A stretch of DNA of 53,455 bases from Evernia prunastri. Taxonomy: Eukaryota > Ascomycota > Lecanoromycetes > Lecanorales > Parmeliaceae. Made by a program: the position numbers and the translations under genes. The stretch's first letter is position 1. The number at the start of each line of letters is the position of its first letter. The stretch is taken from NCBI GenBank assembly GCA_003184365.1, contig NKYR01000194.1, positions 1 through 53,455 of the forward strand, read 5' to 3'. Shown here one piece after another: positions 45,398-53,455 of the stretch. The notes below the pieces were generated by a model, which worked only from the letters and a program-made list of their open reading frames with translations, had not been told where the DNA came from and searched no databases.

Positions 45398-46713
45398 ATC
45401 TTGAGGTTGTGTAAAGGTATCAGAGTAGAGGGGAGCAACACTGTAGCTTGTCGTATCGCACAGTAACGAGTGGTGAGGGATGTCTCGAGATCAGAGCGAA
45501 GACGCTGAGGTGAAGAGTCAATGTGGAGGGGAGAAGCTCTGGGTGACAGAATCGCGGAGAAGAAGATCGAACGGGGCTGGAGGAAAGCCGGAGCCGGAGA
45601 AGGTCGCTATTTCCCCCTCAGACACATGATCATCCTGAACCCCTCAAGTTTCTATATTTATAAGTAGTAGGGCACTCGATAGTTGACTTCTCAATAGGAA
45701 GGTGCTATGTCCGTCAAACTGTTTCTTCGGCTATAGTGACAAAAATTGTAGGCGAGATTCGAAATGATTCTCTACTAATAGGAAACTCACCGTTTGCTGC
45801 CCGTAGACACCCATGTTTGCTTTGTACTAGCCAAGTCACCGTACATACTGATAGTCAAGAATACTTCCGATAACACCTGGCAAGTATTATCGAGCCTTTG
45901 CAAGATGCAGATAGGCTGCCTCGATACCTCAGGCGTTGCATCTGCACTCATTCGACTGCACAAACTAAGGCCACACGCAGGAGGCGCCCGACGATCCTAG
46001 ACCATATGATTATCGCATGTGACTATCCATTGGGAGGAATCCACCAACTATCAGCTTTGAACGGTTTGACCTCTTCTCTGAGACGCTGGATGAGCCGTCT
46101 AGTGTGTATATAGACCAGGAGTAGAACGATTGGCCGTCCGAACTTGATTCCTGAGAATTACGCGGCGAATTTTCGAATAAGATGAGCTCAGATTTGGTGC
46201 TAATAGAGCTGTTTTCGTAGTCTAGAACCAATGAGCATCTGAATCGACCATTAGCCGTGTAAATCCGCTCAACTTACACGGCCGAGATCTGCAAACAGAC
46301 GCTCTGGACCATCGGCCGCCTTGGCAAACCCTCGTAGTCCGGTAAGCAATCGCGATCAAAGACGGGTCCTGAGATTTTATTCGATAACATGTAGTGCTGC
46401 TCAAGAATATCTCCCCTAAAAGCTAATTTTCTAGGTTCGTTGTTGAAATTTGCAAGGAGGAATCTGGCAACCCAAATCCTAAACGCTAAAGTTTCTGGCG
46501 CCCAAGTCTCGGGTAGCGCCCCGCCGGAACGGCTCCTCGGAGGATAAATCTAGAAGCGGCTGGGGAAGGCACGCCAGGTTGCAGCCAACCAAATAGCCCC
46601 AGCGACAGAAAGCGAAGGCGGGCCCATTGCATTGCGTATGAAAAAGAAGCATTACAACATTTTTGTACAGGCATTTTTGAGTATCAAACCTAATACGGGA
46701 CTACATACCTCTG
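45398..46713. other. Intergenic region, mostly unassigned
   Basis: Normal composition. Contains the promoter region of the CCHC/F-box-like gene and, at 46278-46415, a short relic resembling the NLR hydrolase linker. No other coding signal is convincing. Confidence 0.45.
46278..46415 (-). pseudogene. Relic resembling the hydrolase-NACHT linker exon of the NLR gene
   Basis: Minus-strand pieces read HYMLSNKISGPVFDRD in one frame, YRTT in a second and FAKAADGPERLFADLGRV in a third, then a GTAAGT donor at 46277. In the intact gene exon 4 reads DHFRLNKFTNPDDRNYR...VVRFVDGAPELISSRRP followed by GTAAGT. Same order, same orientation and same splice position, but two frameshifts. No NACHT or ankyrin part lies nearby. 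Confidence 0.4.
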
Positions 46714-46840
46714 TGTTGGTAAATATCTAGGTACTGCAGTTACTGCTATGAGATCAATCAGTAGTTTTGTATTCCTATATGATGTCTAAAGAAGAAGGAC
46801 TCTATTGATTGATTGATTGATTATGTCATACTACCCTGAA
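46714..46840. repeat. Family E LTR piece with (GATT)n, cut by a family C insertion
   Basis: Begins TGTTGGTAAATATCTAGG and matches 53265 onward for about 125 bp, including the GATT run and CATACTACCC. The preceding sequence differs, so TGTTGG is the element border. The family C LTR enters after CTGAA. Confidence 0.65.
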
Positions 46841-47267
46841 TGTCAGGGACTGGAGTGTAGCTGAATGCATTGATTCCGGTATGAACGGAATAATAGCTAT
46901 GGAGGTCTTATAGTGGCAGAAGGCCGACATTTGTGGGCAGGGCCAAGCCGCGCTAGGCCCAATTAAGAATCATGGTGTTGTGCGCTGGAACCATGACACC
47001 TATAGCCTTTGTTATGGCTATAGAAAACATTATCGACTCTCTCGAGAAACGATGGCGACCACGAATTGCGAACACACCCACCAGGGCCCCTGCGGGGCTC
47101 TAGAGACCTCCAATGTGAAGGTCACGACGAGTACAGCCAAGAACCAAGAGGAGGAGTCGGTAGGAGTCGAGGGAGGGCAACGCGATGCCGAAGACAATGT
47201 GGGAGAGCAAGACGGACACGCGTTGGCTACGCGTATAGACGCGATGAAGAGGATGGAGAGATCGAAT
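46841..47267 (+). mobile_element. Family C LTR retrotransposon end: LTR and adjacent internal region
   Basis: A 158-bp LTR (46841-46998), preceded by CTGAA, is followed by 54 bp containing the hairpin CTATAGCC/GGCTATAG and an ORF from ATG 47052 (MATTNCEHTHQGPCG..., acidic middle). The ORF is open to the N at 47268 and could be Gag. Whether this is the 5' or 3' end is not certain, since a purine-rich stretch also lies next to the LTR on the other strand. Confidence 0.6.
47052..47267 (+). CDS. Possible Gag N-terminus of family C element (partial)
   Basis: 72 open codons to the N gap, hydrophilic, with acidic QEEESVGVEGGQRDAED and HALATRIDAMKRM. No known domain. Called only because it is open and sits beside an LTR. 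Confidence 0.35.
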
Positions 47268-47268
47268 N

Positions 47269-47352
47269 ATCAGTAGTTTTGTATTCCTATATGATGTCTA
47301 AAGAAGAAGGACTCTATTGATTGATTGATTGATTATGTCATACTACCCTGAA
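47269..47352. repeat. Duplicate of the family E segment 46752-46840
   Basis: After the N the same flank is repeated (AATCAGTAGTTTTG... to CCCTGAA), then another family C LTR starts. This is most likely one locus shown twice: once with the full element and once with the LTR/right flank. Confidence 0.7.
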
Positions 47353-47521
47353 TGTCAGGGACTGGAGTGTAGCTGAATGCATTGATTCCGGTATGAACGG
47401 AATAATAGCTATCACGGTCTAATGATGGCAGAAGGCCGATATTTGTGGGCAGGGTCAAGCCGCGCTAGGCCCGATTCGGCCAGGTAGAGGAGCCATGGTG
47501 TTGTGAGCTGGAACCATGACA
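47353..47521 (+). repeat. Family C LTR with CTGAA target duplication
   Basis: 169 bp from TGTCAGGGACTGG to GGAACCATGACA. CTGAA lies at 47348-47352 and 47522-47526. Confidence 0.9.
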
Positions 47522-47591
47522 CTGAAGTAAAAAGGATCAACAACAGCGCAAAACCACATTTTTGTTCCCACAACCACAACGACATCATTTA

Positions 47592-47686
47592 TGGGCCTGA
47601 GGCCTACAGTACGGTAATCAGCTCATTATAAGGTATCTGCCCGTGCCCATAATGAGCGGTTTACACGACTGTAGGCCTCGGGTCCA
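47592..47686. other. Long imperfect hairpin
   Basis: Two 38-base arms (47592-47629 and 47649-47686) pair at 31 positions with a 19-base loop. The core is GAGGCCTACAG and GCTCATTAT. It could be a fold-back element or a structured transcript. Confidence 0.6.
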
Positions 47687-48465
47687 AGGACACCCTGAAA
47701 ATCGCGCAATGCCACGTACTCTTTCCGACAGTCAGGCCATCAAAAGCCTTTCTTTCGACTGAGCCATACTAGTCAACGATATGGATATCTACCGACCTCG
47801 CCCTCTCATAAGCCTATCATATTCAGCAAATACAGTCAACCTCTCGACACGTCCGCAAGATGCCGCGTGTCATTTCAGCAATAAACAGTCATTCCAGTCA
47901 GCAATAAACAGTCATTTCAGCAAAGGCCGTAACGCCTCTACACTGTCAGATCTCAACATCTAGACATTACATTTCACTTCACATCAAGCCTCCGCAATAC
48001 CGACACACCCTCTTACCCCAAGAGGGCATATTCTTCTACCGTCATCGACTACCTATTCAGCCTACAACACGAGCGAATATCCACTCTGTCCTCTTCCGGA
48101 GTGCCTCGATATATACGGTTTCAAATCGTTCGACTTCGCCCTATCGAAACGTATCCGTCTCATTCCTCGATAAAGGTGATACCGGATCTTGAACCTCGGC
48201 CGCCTACCGAGCAATAGACTCTGAGAAGTAGTGACCCTCAGAGTCGTCAGGGCAACTCCGTCTAGTGGGCTGGAATGGAAAAGAGTTGGAATTGGGATAC
48301 TGTTCTTTGGGACCCCCGGGCTTAGAGGGGTCCCACCCTATACGGAATCTATAATACATAGAAAACACCAAGGGTTTCGGGTCAAAAAGCAGGATATGGT
48401 TCTTCACGAAAGGGGTCCGGCGACCGTAGGGTAGCCTCTTTCAATGGTCTCAGTCAATTAGATTC
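47687..48465. other. Unassigned normal-composition DNA
   Basis: No convincing gene. The ORF at 47781-47963 (+) and those at 48204-48434 lack domains. A direct duplication lies within 47880-47925 (ATAAACAGTCATT appears twice, with nearby CAGTCAGCA). The stretch may be the body of an unknown repeat. Confidence 0.35.
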
Positions 48466-48560
48466 GATAGATAGATTGCACATCTCGCATAGTTGGCCCA
48501 CTAAGGGTCTAACTTCAGGGTAGTATGAATAAATCAATCAATCAATCAATCAATCATTAG
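48466..48560 (-). repeat. Family E-like segment with (AATC)n
   Basis: Reverse complement shares CATACTACCC and ACTATGCGAGATGTGC with the 53380-53435 region, and carries six or seven AATC units. The other side of the microsatellite is unrelated to the E copies. Confidence 0.55.
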
Positions 48561-49286
48561 AGCACCTATCATAGTACATTATCAACTATATACTTCTTAC
48601 ACTATATGTTTACATTCCCATATAACAAAGAGTTATGAGCCCGGGTTTAGCACTTCGCTGTGACTCGATAGTTCGATCAATTAAAGTAGAAGATATCGTC
48701 GTACTGCTATATCGCTATATTCGTTAGCAACAAAATTTCATCTAAAGCTCAATTAAACCTTTCTATATATCTATCTCCCTATATTCTTTCTCTACGAATT
48801 TATCACGATGACAGACTTTAAGTATAAGATCGAAAAGCTGAAGAGTGCAAAGAATATGAAACGATGAAAGTAGGATATGAAGTTAATATTCGTTATTGAA
48901 GATATGTGAAACGTCTGCATAGAAATTAAAACGAAATCTAAGTCTTTTTTTTTTTTTATCAGTCGCTACGAATATCGAGTCGATTTTTTTATAAGCAGCG
49001 TAGATTAAGAAGTATACGATTTTATAGAAAGAATAAGAGAAGAAACGTAAAATATGACGGAGAATCGATCAAAAGGCAGTGACGTTATTAATACTACTAG
49101 TAGAGAACGACTTTCGAATTCACATTATTGATATGAATTCGATCATCAAGATCTGAAATAAGCTTAATAAAATGTATAAAACAGAAGCTCTAATTACAAG
49201 AAACGAGATACTTAACGAGATCTCTCGCATTGACTTCGAGAATTTCAAATCTCTTTTAGAGTACGCTAAGCATATTAAAAAGCACG
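48561..49286. other. AT-rich tract, no recognisable gene
   Basis: RIP-like composition with poly-T at 48946-48957. A broken plus frame around 49060-49290 is charged and helix-prone (TRNEILNEISRIDFENFKSLLEY-like), possibly a Gag remnant. The family A LTR entered here. Confidence 0.4.
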
Positions 49287-49291
49287 CTAAG

Positions 49292-49516
49292 TGTCAGAAC
49301 CGTGCCCAGAGTCAAGTCTAATGGGGGTAAATTGAATAAGACAACTAGATAAAGAGCGAATATGTACACAGGAGAAGAGCGCTTAAATACTAGGAAGAAT
49401 CCCCGCTAGCCTATGTGATAATGAGAATGTGTCAATGACCAATAAATACTCTATGTGCCTGACACATAGCCATAAACACTCCCTTTGTACCTGACAGCTA
49501 GGGTACGTCCGTAACA
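49292..49516 (-). repeat. Family A LTR with CTAAG duplication (probable assembly copy of 49617-49842)
   Basis: 225 bp, with CTAAG at 49287-49291 and 49517-49521. The LTR plus the next 93 bp recur after the N at 49610 with essentially one difference, so these are probably the same locus twice. Confidence 0.8.
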
Positions 49517-49616
49517 CTAAGACTCTAAACGATATAAACGTTAAATTGTCTATATAATAATTGAGTATATTCTTTCTGTTACGGACGTACCCTAGCTGTC
49601 AGGTACAAANGCTAAG

Positions 49617-49842
49617 TGTCAGAACCGTGCCCAGAGTCAAGTCTAATGGGGGTAAATTGAATAAGACAACTAGATAAAGAGCGAATATGTACACAGGAGA
49701 AGAGCGCTTAAATACTAGGAAGAATCCCCGCTAGCCTATGTGATAATGAGAATGTGTCAATGACCAATAAATACTCTATGTGCCTGACACATAGCCATAA
49801 ACACTCCTTTTGTACCTGACAGCTAGGGTACGTCCGTAACAC
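49617..49842 (-). repeat. Family A solo LTR with CTAAG target duplication
   Basis: CTAAG at 49612-49616 and 49843-49847. It faces the next copy at 49902 in opposite orientation, 59 bp away. Confidence 0.88.
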
Positions 49843-49901
49843 TAAGACTCTAAACGATATAAACGTTAAATTGTCTATATAATAATTGAGTATATTCTTT
49901 C

Positions 49902-50126
49902 TGTTACGGACGTACCCTAGCTGTCAGGTACAAAGGGAGTGTTTATGGCTATGTGTCAGGCACATAGAGTATTTATTGGTCATTGACACATTCTCATTAT
50001 CACATAGGCTAGCGGGGATTCTTCCTAGTATTTAAGCGCTCTTCTCCTGTGTACATATTCGCTCTTTATCTAGTTGTCTTATTCAATTTACCCCCATTAG
50101 ACTTGACTCTGGGCACGGTTCTGACA
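49902..50126 (+). repeat. Family A solo LTR with CTTTC target duplication
   Basis: 225 bp from TGTTACGG to GGTTCTGACA. CTTTC lies at 49897-49901 and 50127-50131, so this is an independent insertion beside the previous one. Confidence 0.9.
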
Positions 50127-50239
50127 CTTTCGACTGAGACTTAAGAAGAATCTCGAATTATATATATTTCAAATAATTCAAATAGCTCGCGTTAATAAGA
50201 TAGAACTGGAAATTAATGATATAATTATCGTTCTGATAN

Positions 50240-50567
50240 TGTCTTTCTGAAGCATAGAGGCGGAAAAATCACTTCGGCTTCTATCTCTTCTATACTAGAC
50301 CTTGCTGTTCTGTGGTTGATGTGAGTTCAACCACTGATCAGTGTTGGTTTCACATAGGTGTGATTGTCCAGTTACTTATCACTACTTGCATATGCATAGT
50401 CTTGATAATTGTAAATGTAGATGCATTGCTAAGAGGTGCAGGCGAAGAGGCAAGATATACCTCTTCGCTTAGCTAGTGTGTGTGCCTAGTGTTGCGCTAG
50501 ACGCGCAGTCAACTATCACCAGCCTCTACTGTGCTATGAACATAGATGCTATTAATGCATACTAACA
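50240..50567 (-). mobile_element. Family F LTR and leader of a retroelement cut by an N
   Basis: LTR 50342-50567 matches 51093-51318. In sense (minus) it ends ACCAACA and is followed by CTGATCAGTGGTTGAACTC, a leader that stops at the N at 50239. The family E element at 53265 has the same CTGATCAGTG after its LTR. Outer flank GTTTC has no visible partner because the other end is missing. Confidence 0.65.
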
Positions 50568-50592
50568 GTTTCTTTCTTTTAATTAATATAAN

Positions 50593-50877
50593 TCGTCATG
50601 CGACTGCATTTTGTGTAATTCTAAATGGAGATACAAGGCCTATTACACGCGTGTGTCTCCGGCTACTCAGGCATACGAACATGCCTTGTCAGAGAGGGGG
50701 GTAATGTTACGAGTGTGACTGGTTCCTCAACACCAAGTCGGTATACCTACCTTGTTAAGTCTAGCGCACCCTTTCTCCAGCTATATGTACCGTAGCTGCA
50801 GGAGATAGATTCCTTCCTCATCAATAATATCTTCGTTTACCTATATCCATAGCTATCACCCTAGCACGGTTCTAACA
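50593..50877 (+). mobile_element. 3' end of a family G LTR retrotransposon with polypurine tract
   Basis: LTR 50705-50877 runs TGTTACGAGTGTG...GCACGGTTCTAACA. The purine tract GAGAGGGGGG lies 3 bp before it, fixing the orientation. The 112 bp upstream to the N at 50592 are GC-normal internal sequence. Its ends resemble family A (TGTTACG...CACGGTTCTGACA), which suggests related elements. Confidence 0.75.
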
Positions 50878-50985
50878 TCTTTAATATAAAATTATATAGT
50901 ATATAGTATTAATTAATTAAAATTAAAATAATATAATATAGAATTAATTGATAGAGATAAATTTAGTATCGATTATAGAAATTAA

Positions 50986-51438
50986 TTACTTTTACGATTT
51001 ATCAGTAAAATAATAAAGTAAAGTTAAATCGAAAGATATATATACGTTGAAAGTTAAAAATAATAATATCTTTTATTAATTAACTTAATATATGTTGGTT
51101 TCACATAGGTGTGATTGTCTAGTTACTTATCACTACTTGCATATGCATAGTTTTGATAATTGTAAATGTAGATGCATTGCTAAGAGGTGCAGGCGAAGAG
51201 GCAAGATATACCTCTTCGCTTAGCTAGTGTGTGTGCCTAGTGTTGCGCTAGACGCGCAGTCAACTATCACCAGCCTCTACTGTGCTATGAACATAGATGC
51301 TATTAATGCATACTAACAATATATAAAATTAACCGATATTTATTATTATATCTTTTTTTAAAAAGATTTTTTTAGTATAATTATCTAAATAAGTAATTAA
51401 TAATACTATATAGTCTCGCTACGAAATGGCGACACTCT
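50986..51438 (-). pseudogene. RIP-mutated LINE segment carrying a family F solo LTR
   Basis: Flanking parts 50986-51092 and 51319-51438 match 5582-5812 from CTTTTACGATTTAT to GGCGACACTCTAG. The copy at 5582 has no LTR and serves as the empty site. Confidence 0.75.
51093..51318 (-). repeat. Family F solo LTR with ATATA target duplication
   Basis: 226 bp. ATATA at 51088-51092 and 51319-51323. Contains a perfect 9-bp hairpin, GCGAAGAGG against CCTCTTCGC. Confidence 0.92.
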
Positions 51439-52024
51439 AGTAATTTAAGTTCTTCGATCGCTCTTTTAATAAATATAGTTATCATCTTTAAGACGATAAT
51501 TATCTTCTTATTCGACGACTTATAACTCTTTCTTATAAACTTGAATATAATATCCATAGATAATCTAAGTATAATTATCTGCTCTCTAAACTCTTGATGT
51601 TTATAATCTTATTGAGATTAGTTGATTTTTTTTCGATATAACTATAAAGATATAAGCGTTCTCTGCAGTCAATTGAGAGTGACATTGATCTTACTAAAGA
51701 TTTAAATATGTATAACTACCTTCTACAGCGCAATTGTGTAATTCGAGCGTTGCGAGAAAGTTAAGAAGAACTCTATATACAAGAAGATAGTCTTTATATA
51801 TCAATGATACTAGGCCGAAAGAGTATTAGCGTAAGCGAGTGTCGAGTTACCGACACTGGCAAAAACCGAAAAAGATGAGGCTATTCGCATGCTATAAAAC
51901 CAGCCCTTCTCCGCAATGCTCTCCATAACTGCAATTGATTTCTTTGCTGCAGTGGGCGTAGATCCTCATGGCCAAGTCCCTGAACAGCTACATCAAGAAT
52001 GCACCGTCCATATACTTCATGCAC
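51439..52024. other. AT-rich tract, then the 3' side of the Gag-like ORF
   Basis: AT-rich to about 51840, then normal composition. No domain seen. The Pol region expected after the Gag-like ORF is missing, so the element is truncated here. Confidence 0.45.
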
Positions 52025-53011
52025 CTATCTTTGACCTGTAGCCTCCATTTCCTCCGCATCACGAATATAGCCGAGCTGAGAGACGAGCCAAGAGGCGAGA
52101 TAATGAGCATGCTGAGAGGCGAAAAGAGGAGCGAGATTCGGTGTATGCTGGGAGGTGAAAAGTGGAGCGAGATTTGAAGCATGAGTTCGAGCGGTGCTGA
52201 GCGAGAAACTAGGCTCTCCGAGAGTCGATATAGTGCGCGGACGTGAAACCGCAGAGAGTTGGCTCGTGTCGACAGAGCTGCTGCTGGCAATGCTCTTCTT
52301 CTTCTTTCTTCTTCTCTTCTTCGTAGTGCTCTTTGAAGAATCCTCTGCAATGATCTGTTGCTTGATCCCGAAGTTTTGAATGACTTGGTAGGTGTTTGGG
52401 GTGGGGGGAAGGAGGATCGGAGCGGTATTCTCCGGTTGGCTTGGGGCGGGGGGAGGGAGAATTGGAGCAGAATTCTCCGGCTGATAAGCCGGTTGGGGAG
52501 GGAGAGGAGCGGTGTTCTCCGGTCGATAAGGCTGCTGTTGCTGAACTGGCTGGAATGACTGGATTGGCTGTTGCTGAGGAGGGGAAGATTGGGACTGCTT
52601 TGATGAAGGACGTTCTTCGTCGTCCGGTGGCCATGGGATGTCTTCCTGGACCACATTTGCCAGTGCTTGAGCTACCGAAATCTCTTTTACTTTTTGAACA
52701 TAGACTCCGTTGATCCGTAGACAGTCTCGTAAGTCACAGATATTGTCTTTGCTGAGCTTTTCAAAGTCCTCTTTGACGAAGTGTTGGAATTTACTTTGTT
52801 GTGTGAATTCCTCAGCAAAGATTTCAGAGAGATTGTTCCATTTGTGTAGTGTGTACTCTTGTATTCTCCAACGGACGAATTGATTGAGTCTCTCTTCTGA
52901 ATCTGTTTGTTTGACTCCCTTTGACAGCATATCCTTTAGCTCACGCTCGGTCATGATGCCTGTGAACGTCTTCGAAGGATCAGCCTCCTTCTTCTCTTGT
53001 TTGGAGGTCAT
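52025..53011 (-). CDS. Gag-like protein of an LTR retrotransposon (328 aa)
   Basis: Starts at ATG 53011 (MTSKQEKKEADPSKTF). Residues ~15-125 are charged and helical (GIMTERELKDMLSKGV, NICDLRDCLRINGVYVQK, ISVAQALANVVQEDIPWP), then a Gln/Pro-rich region with repeated RPENTAP/QPENSAP units. A lysine-rich patch TKKRRRKKKKS (possible nuclear or RNA-binding signal) precedes a Ser-rich end. It lies ~250 bp downstream of a family E LTR on the same strand, which supports Gag of a copia- or gypsy-type element. No zinc knuckle, protease or Pol follows. Confidence 0.6.
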   Translation of the reverse strand: MTSKQEKKEADPSKTFTGIMTERELKDMLSKGVKQTDSEERLNQFVRWRIQEYTLHKWNNLSEIFAEEFTQQSKFQHFVKEDFEKLSKDNICDLRDCLRINGVYVQKVKEISVAQALANVVQEDIPWPPDDEERPSSKQSQSSPPQQQPIQSFQPVQQQQPYRPENTAPLPPQPAYQPENSAPILPPPAPSQPENTAPILLPPTPNTYQVIQNFGIKQQIIAEDSSKSTTKKRRRKKKKSIASSSSVDTSQLSAVSRPRTISTLGEPSFSLSTARTHASNLAPLFTSQHTPNLAPLFASQHAHYLASWLVSQLGYIRDAEEMEATGQR

Positions 53012-53264
53012 TTTGATGTGTTGAGACGGTGAAGGCTAGTGGTGTTAAGTCGTTTTCTGGGGTGTTTTTCCGGTAGTTACTCTGGCCTGAAAGAGTGTGT
53101 TCTGGAGTGAAAATTGTAGTTATATTCAATCGAATCATCAAATGAGCGGAATCGATTGTGTAACTATAGAACCGTGTGAAGCTGTCGCGGCGACGTCAGG
53201 GCGGACTTCCTTCCAGAATATAGCCTAGCTAATCTGTGTACTAATATTGAAGTACACTGATCAG

Positions 53265-53455
53265 TGTTGGTAAATATCTAGGTACTGCAGTTACTGCTAT
53301 GAGAGCAATCACTAGTTTTGTATTCCTATGTGATGTCTAAAGAAGAAGGACTCTATGATTGATTGATTGATTGATTGCTTCATACTACCCAGGAGTCTTG
53401 CCTGATTGGCCGACTATGCGAGATGTGCTATCTATCAAATAATCTACCTAAATTT
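53265..53455 (-). repeat. Family E LTR at the right edge (5' LTR of the Gag-like element)
   Basis: In sense (minus) it ends ...ATATTTACCAACA at 53265, followed by leader CTGATCAGTG. It includes a GATT microsatellite (53357-53375) and continues beyond the window. The leader 53012-53264 separates it from the ATG at 53011. Confidence 0.65.

Noticed and set aside
49292..50126. Tandem array of three LTRs as a real structure
   Set aside because: The first copy shares flanks and target duplication with the second; best explained by the N join.
1..53455. CRISPR arrays, tRNA or rRNA genes
   Set aside because: No regular spacer-repeat pattern and no cloverleaf or rRNA signature seen; the genome is eukaryotic.

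Overview
The window looks like a chromosome segment of a filamentous ascomycete (Pezizomycotina). Genes carry short introns (52-92 bp) with fungal GT/AG borders and CTGAC/CTAAC-type branch sites. One gene is a NACHT-ankyrin protein of the fungal NLR type. Large AT-rich tracts hold decayed retrotransposons whose stop codons sit where CAA, CAG, CGA or TGG are expected, which is the pattern of repeat-induced point mutation (RIP). I cannot name the genus. No tRNA, rRNA or CRISPR array was seen.

Layout. 1-7.3 kb: repeats, made up of a family A LTR retroelement end, a cluster of non-autonomous family B LTR elements and a partly RIP-mutated LINE. 7.3-17.8 kb: a normal-composition island with two genes on the minus strand, a GPI-type tandem-repeat surface protein (7364-10421) and a seven-exon NLR-like gene (11848-16929). 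17.8-38.7 kb: AT-rich graveyard with two recognisable Ty3/gypsy relics (protease-RT-RNase H-integrase on plus at about 25.2-29.6 kb; RNase H-integrase on minus at about 33.9-32.2 kb), several younger LTR insertions and a Tc1-like transposon. 38.7-43.1 kb: a scrambled piggyBac-type transposon interrupted by a family A retroelement. 43.7-45.4 kb: a two-exon gene joining a CCHC zinc knuckle to an F-box-like/TPR protein. 46.2-53.5 kb: a relic resembling the NLR hydrolase linker, many LTRs (families A, C, E, F, G), a RIP-mutated LINE copy and a Gag-like ORF with its 5' LTR at the right edge.

Main discovery candidate. The gene at 11848-16929 splices in one frame into a predicted 1578-residue protein: SesB-like alpha/beta-hydrolase, NACHT NTPase, about ten ankyrin repeats, then a complete fructosamine/ketosamine-3-kinase (FN3K) domain. 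The FN3K N-lobe is encoded in the same exon as the ankyrin repeats, so this is not simply two adjacent genes. I know of no described NLR architecture with an FN3K C-terminus; this needs a search.

Assembly caution. The window has 14 single-N characters and one 21-N run. At five or more of them the flanking sequence is duplicated (for example 36760-36882 and 36884-37006), or a retroelement interior is missing. Several apparent tandem repeats are therefore likely joins, not biology.
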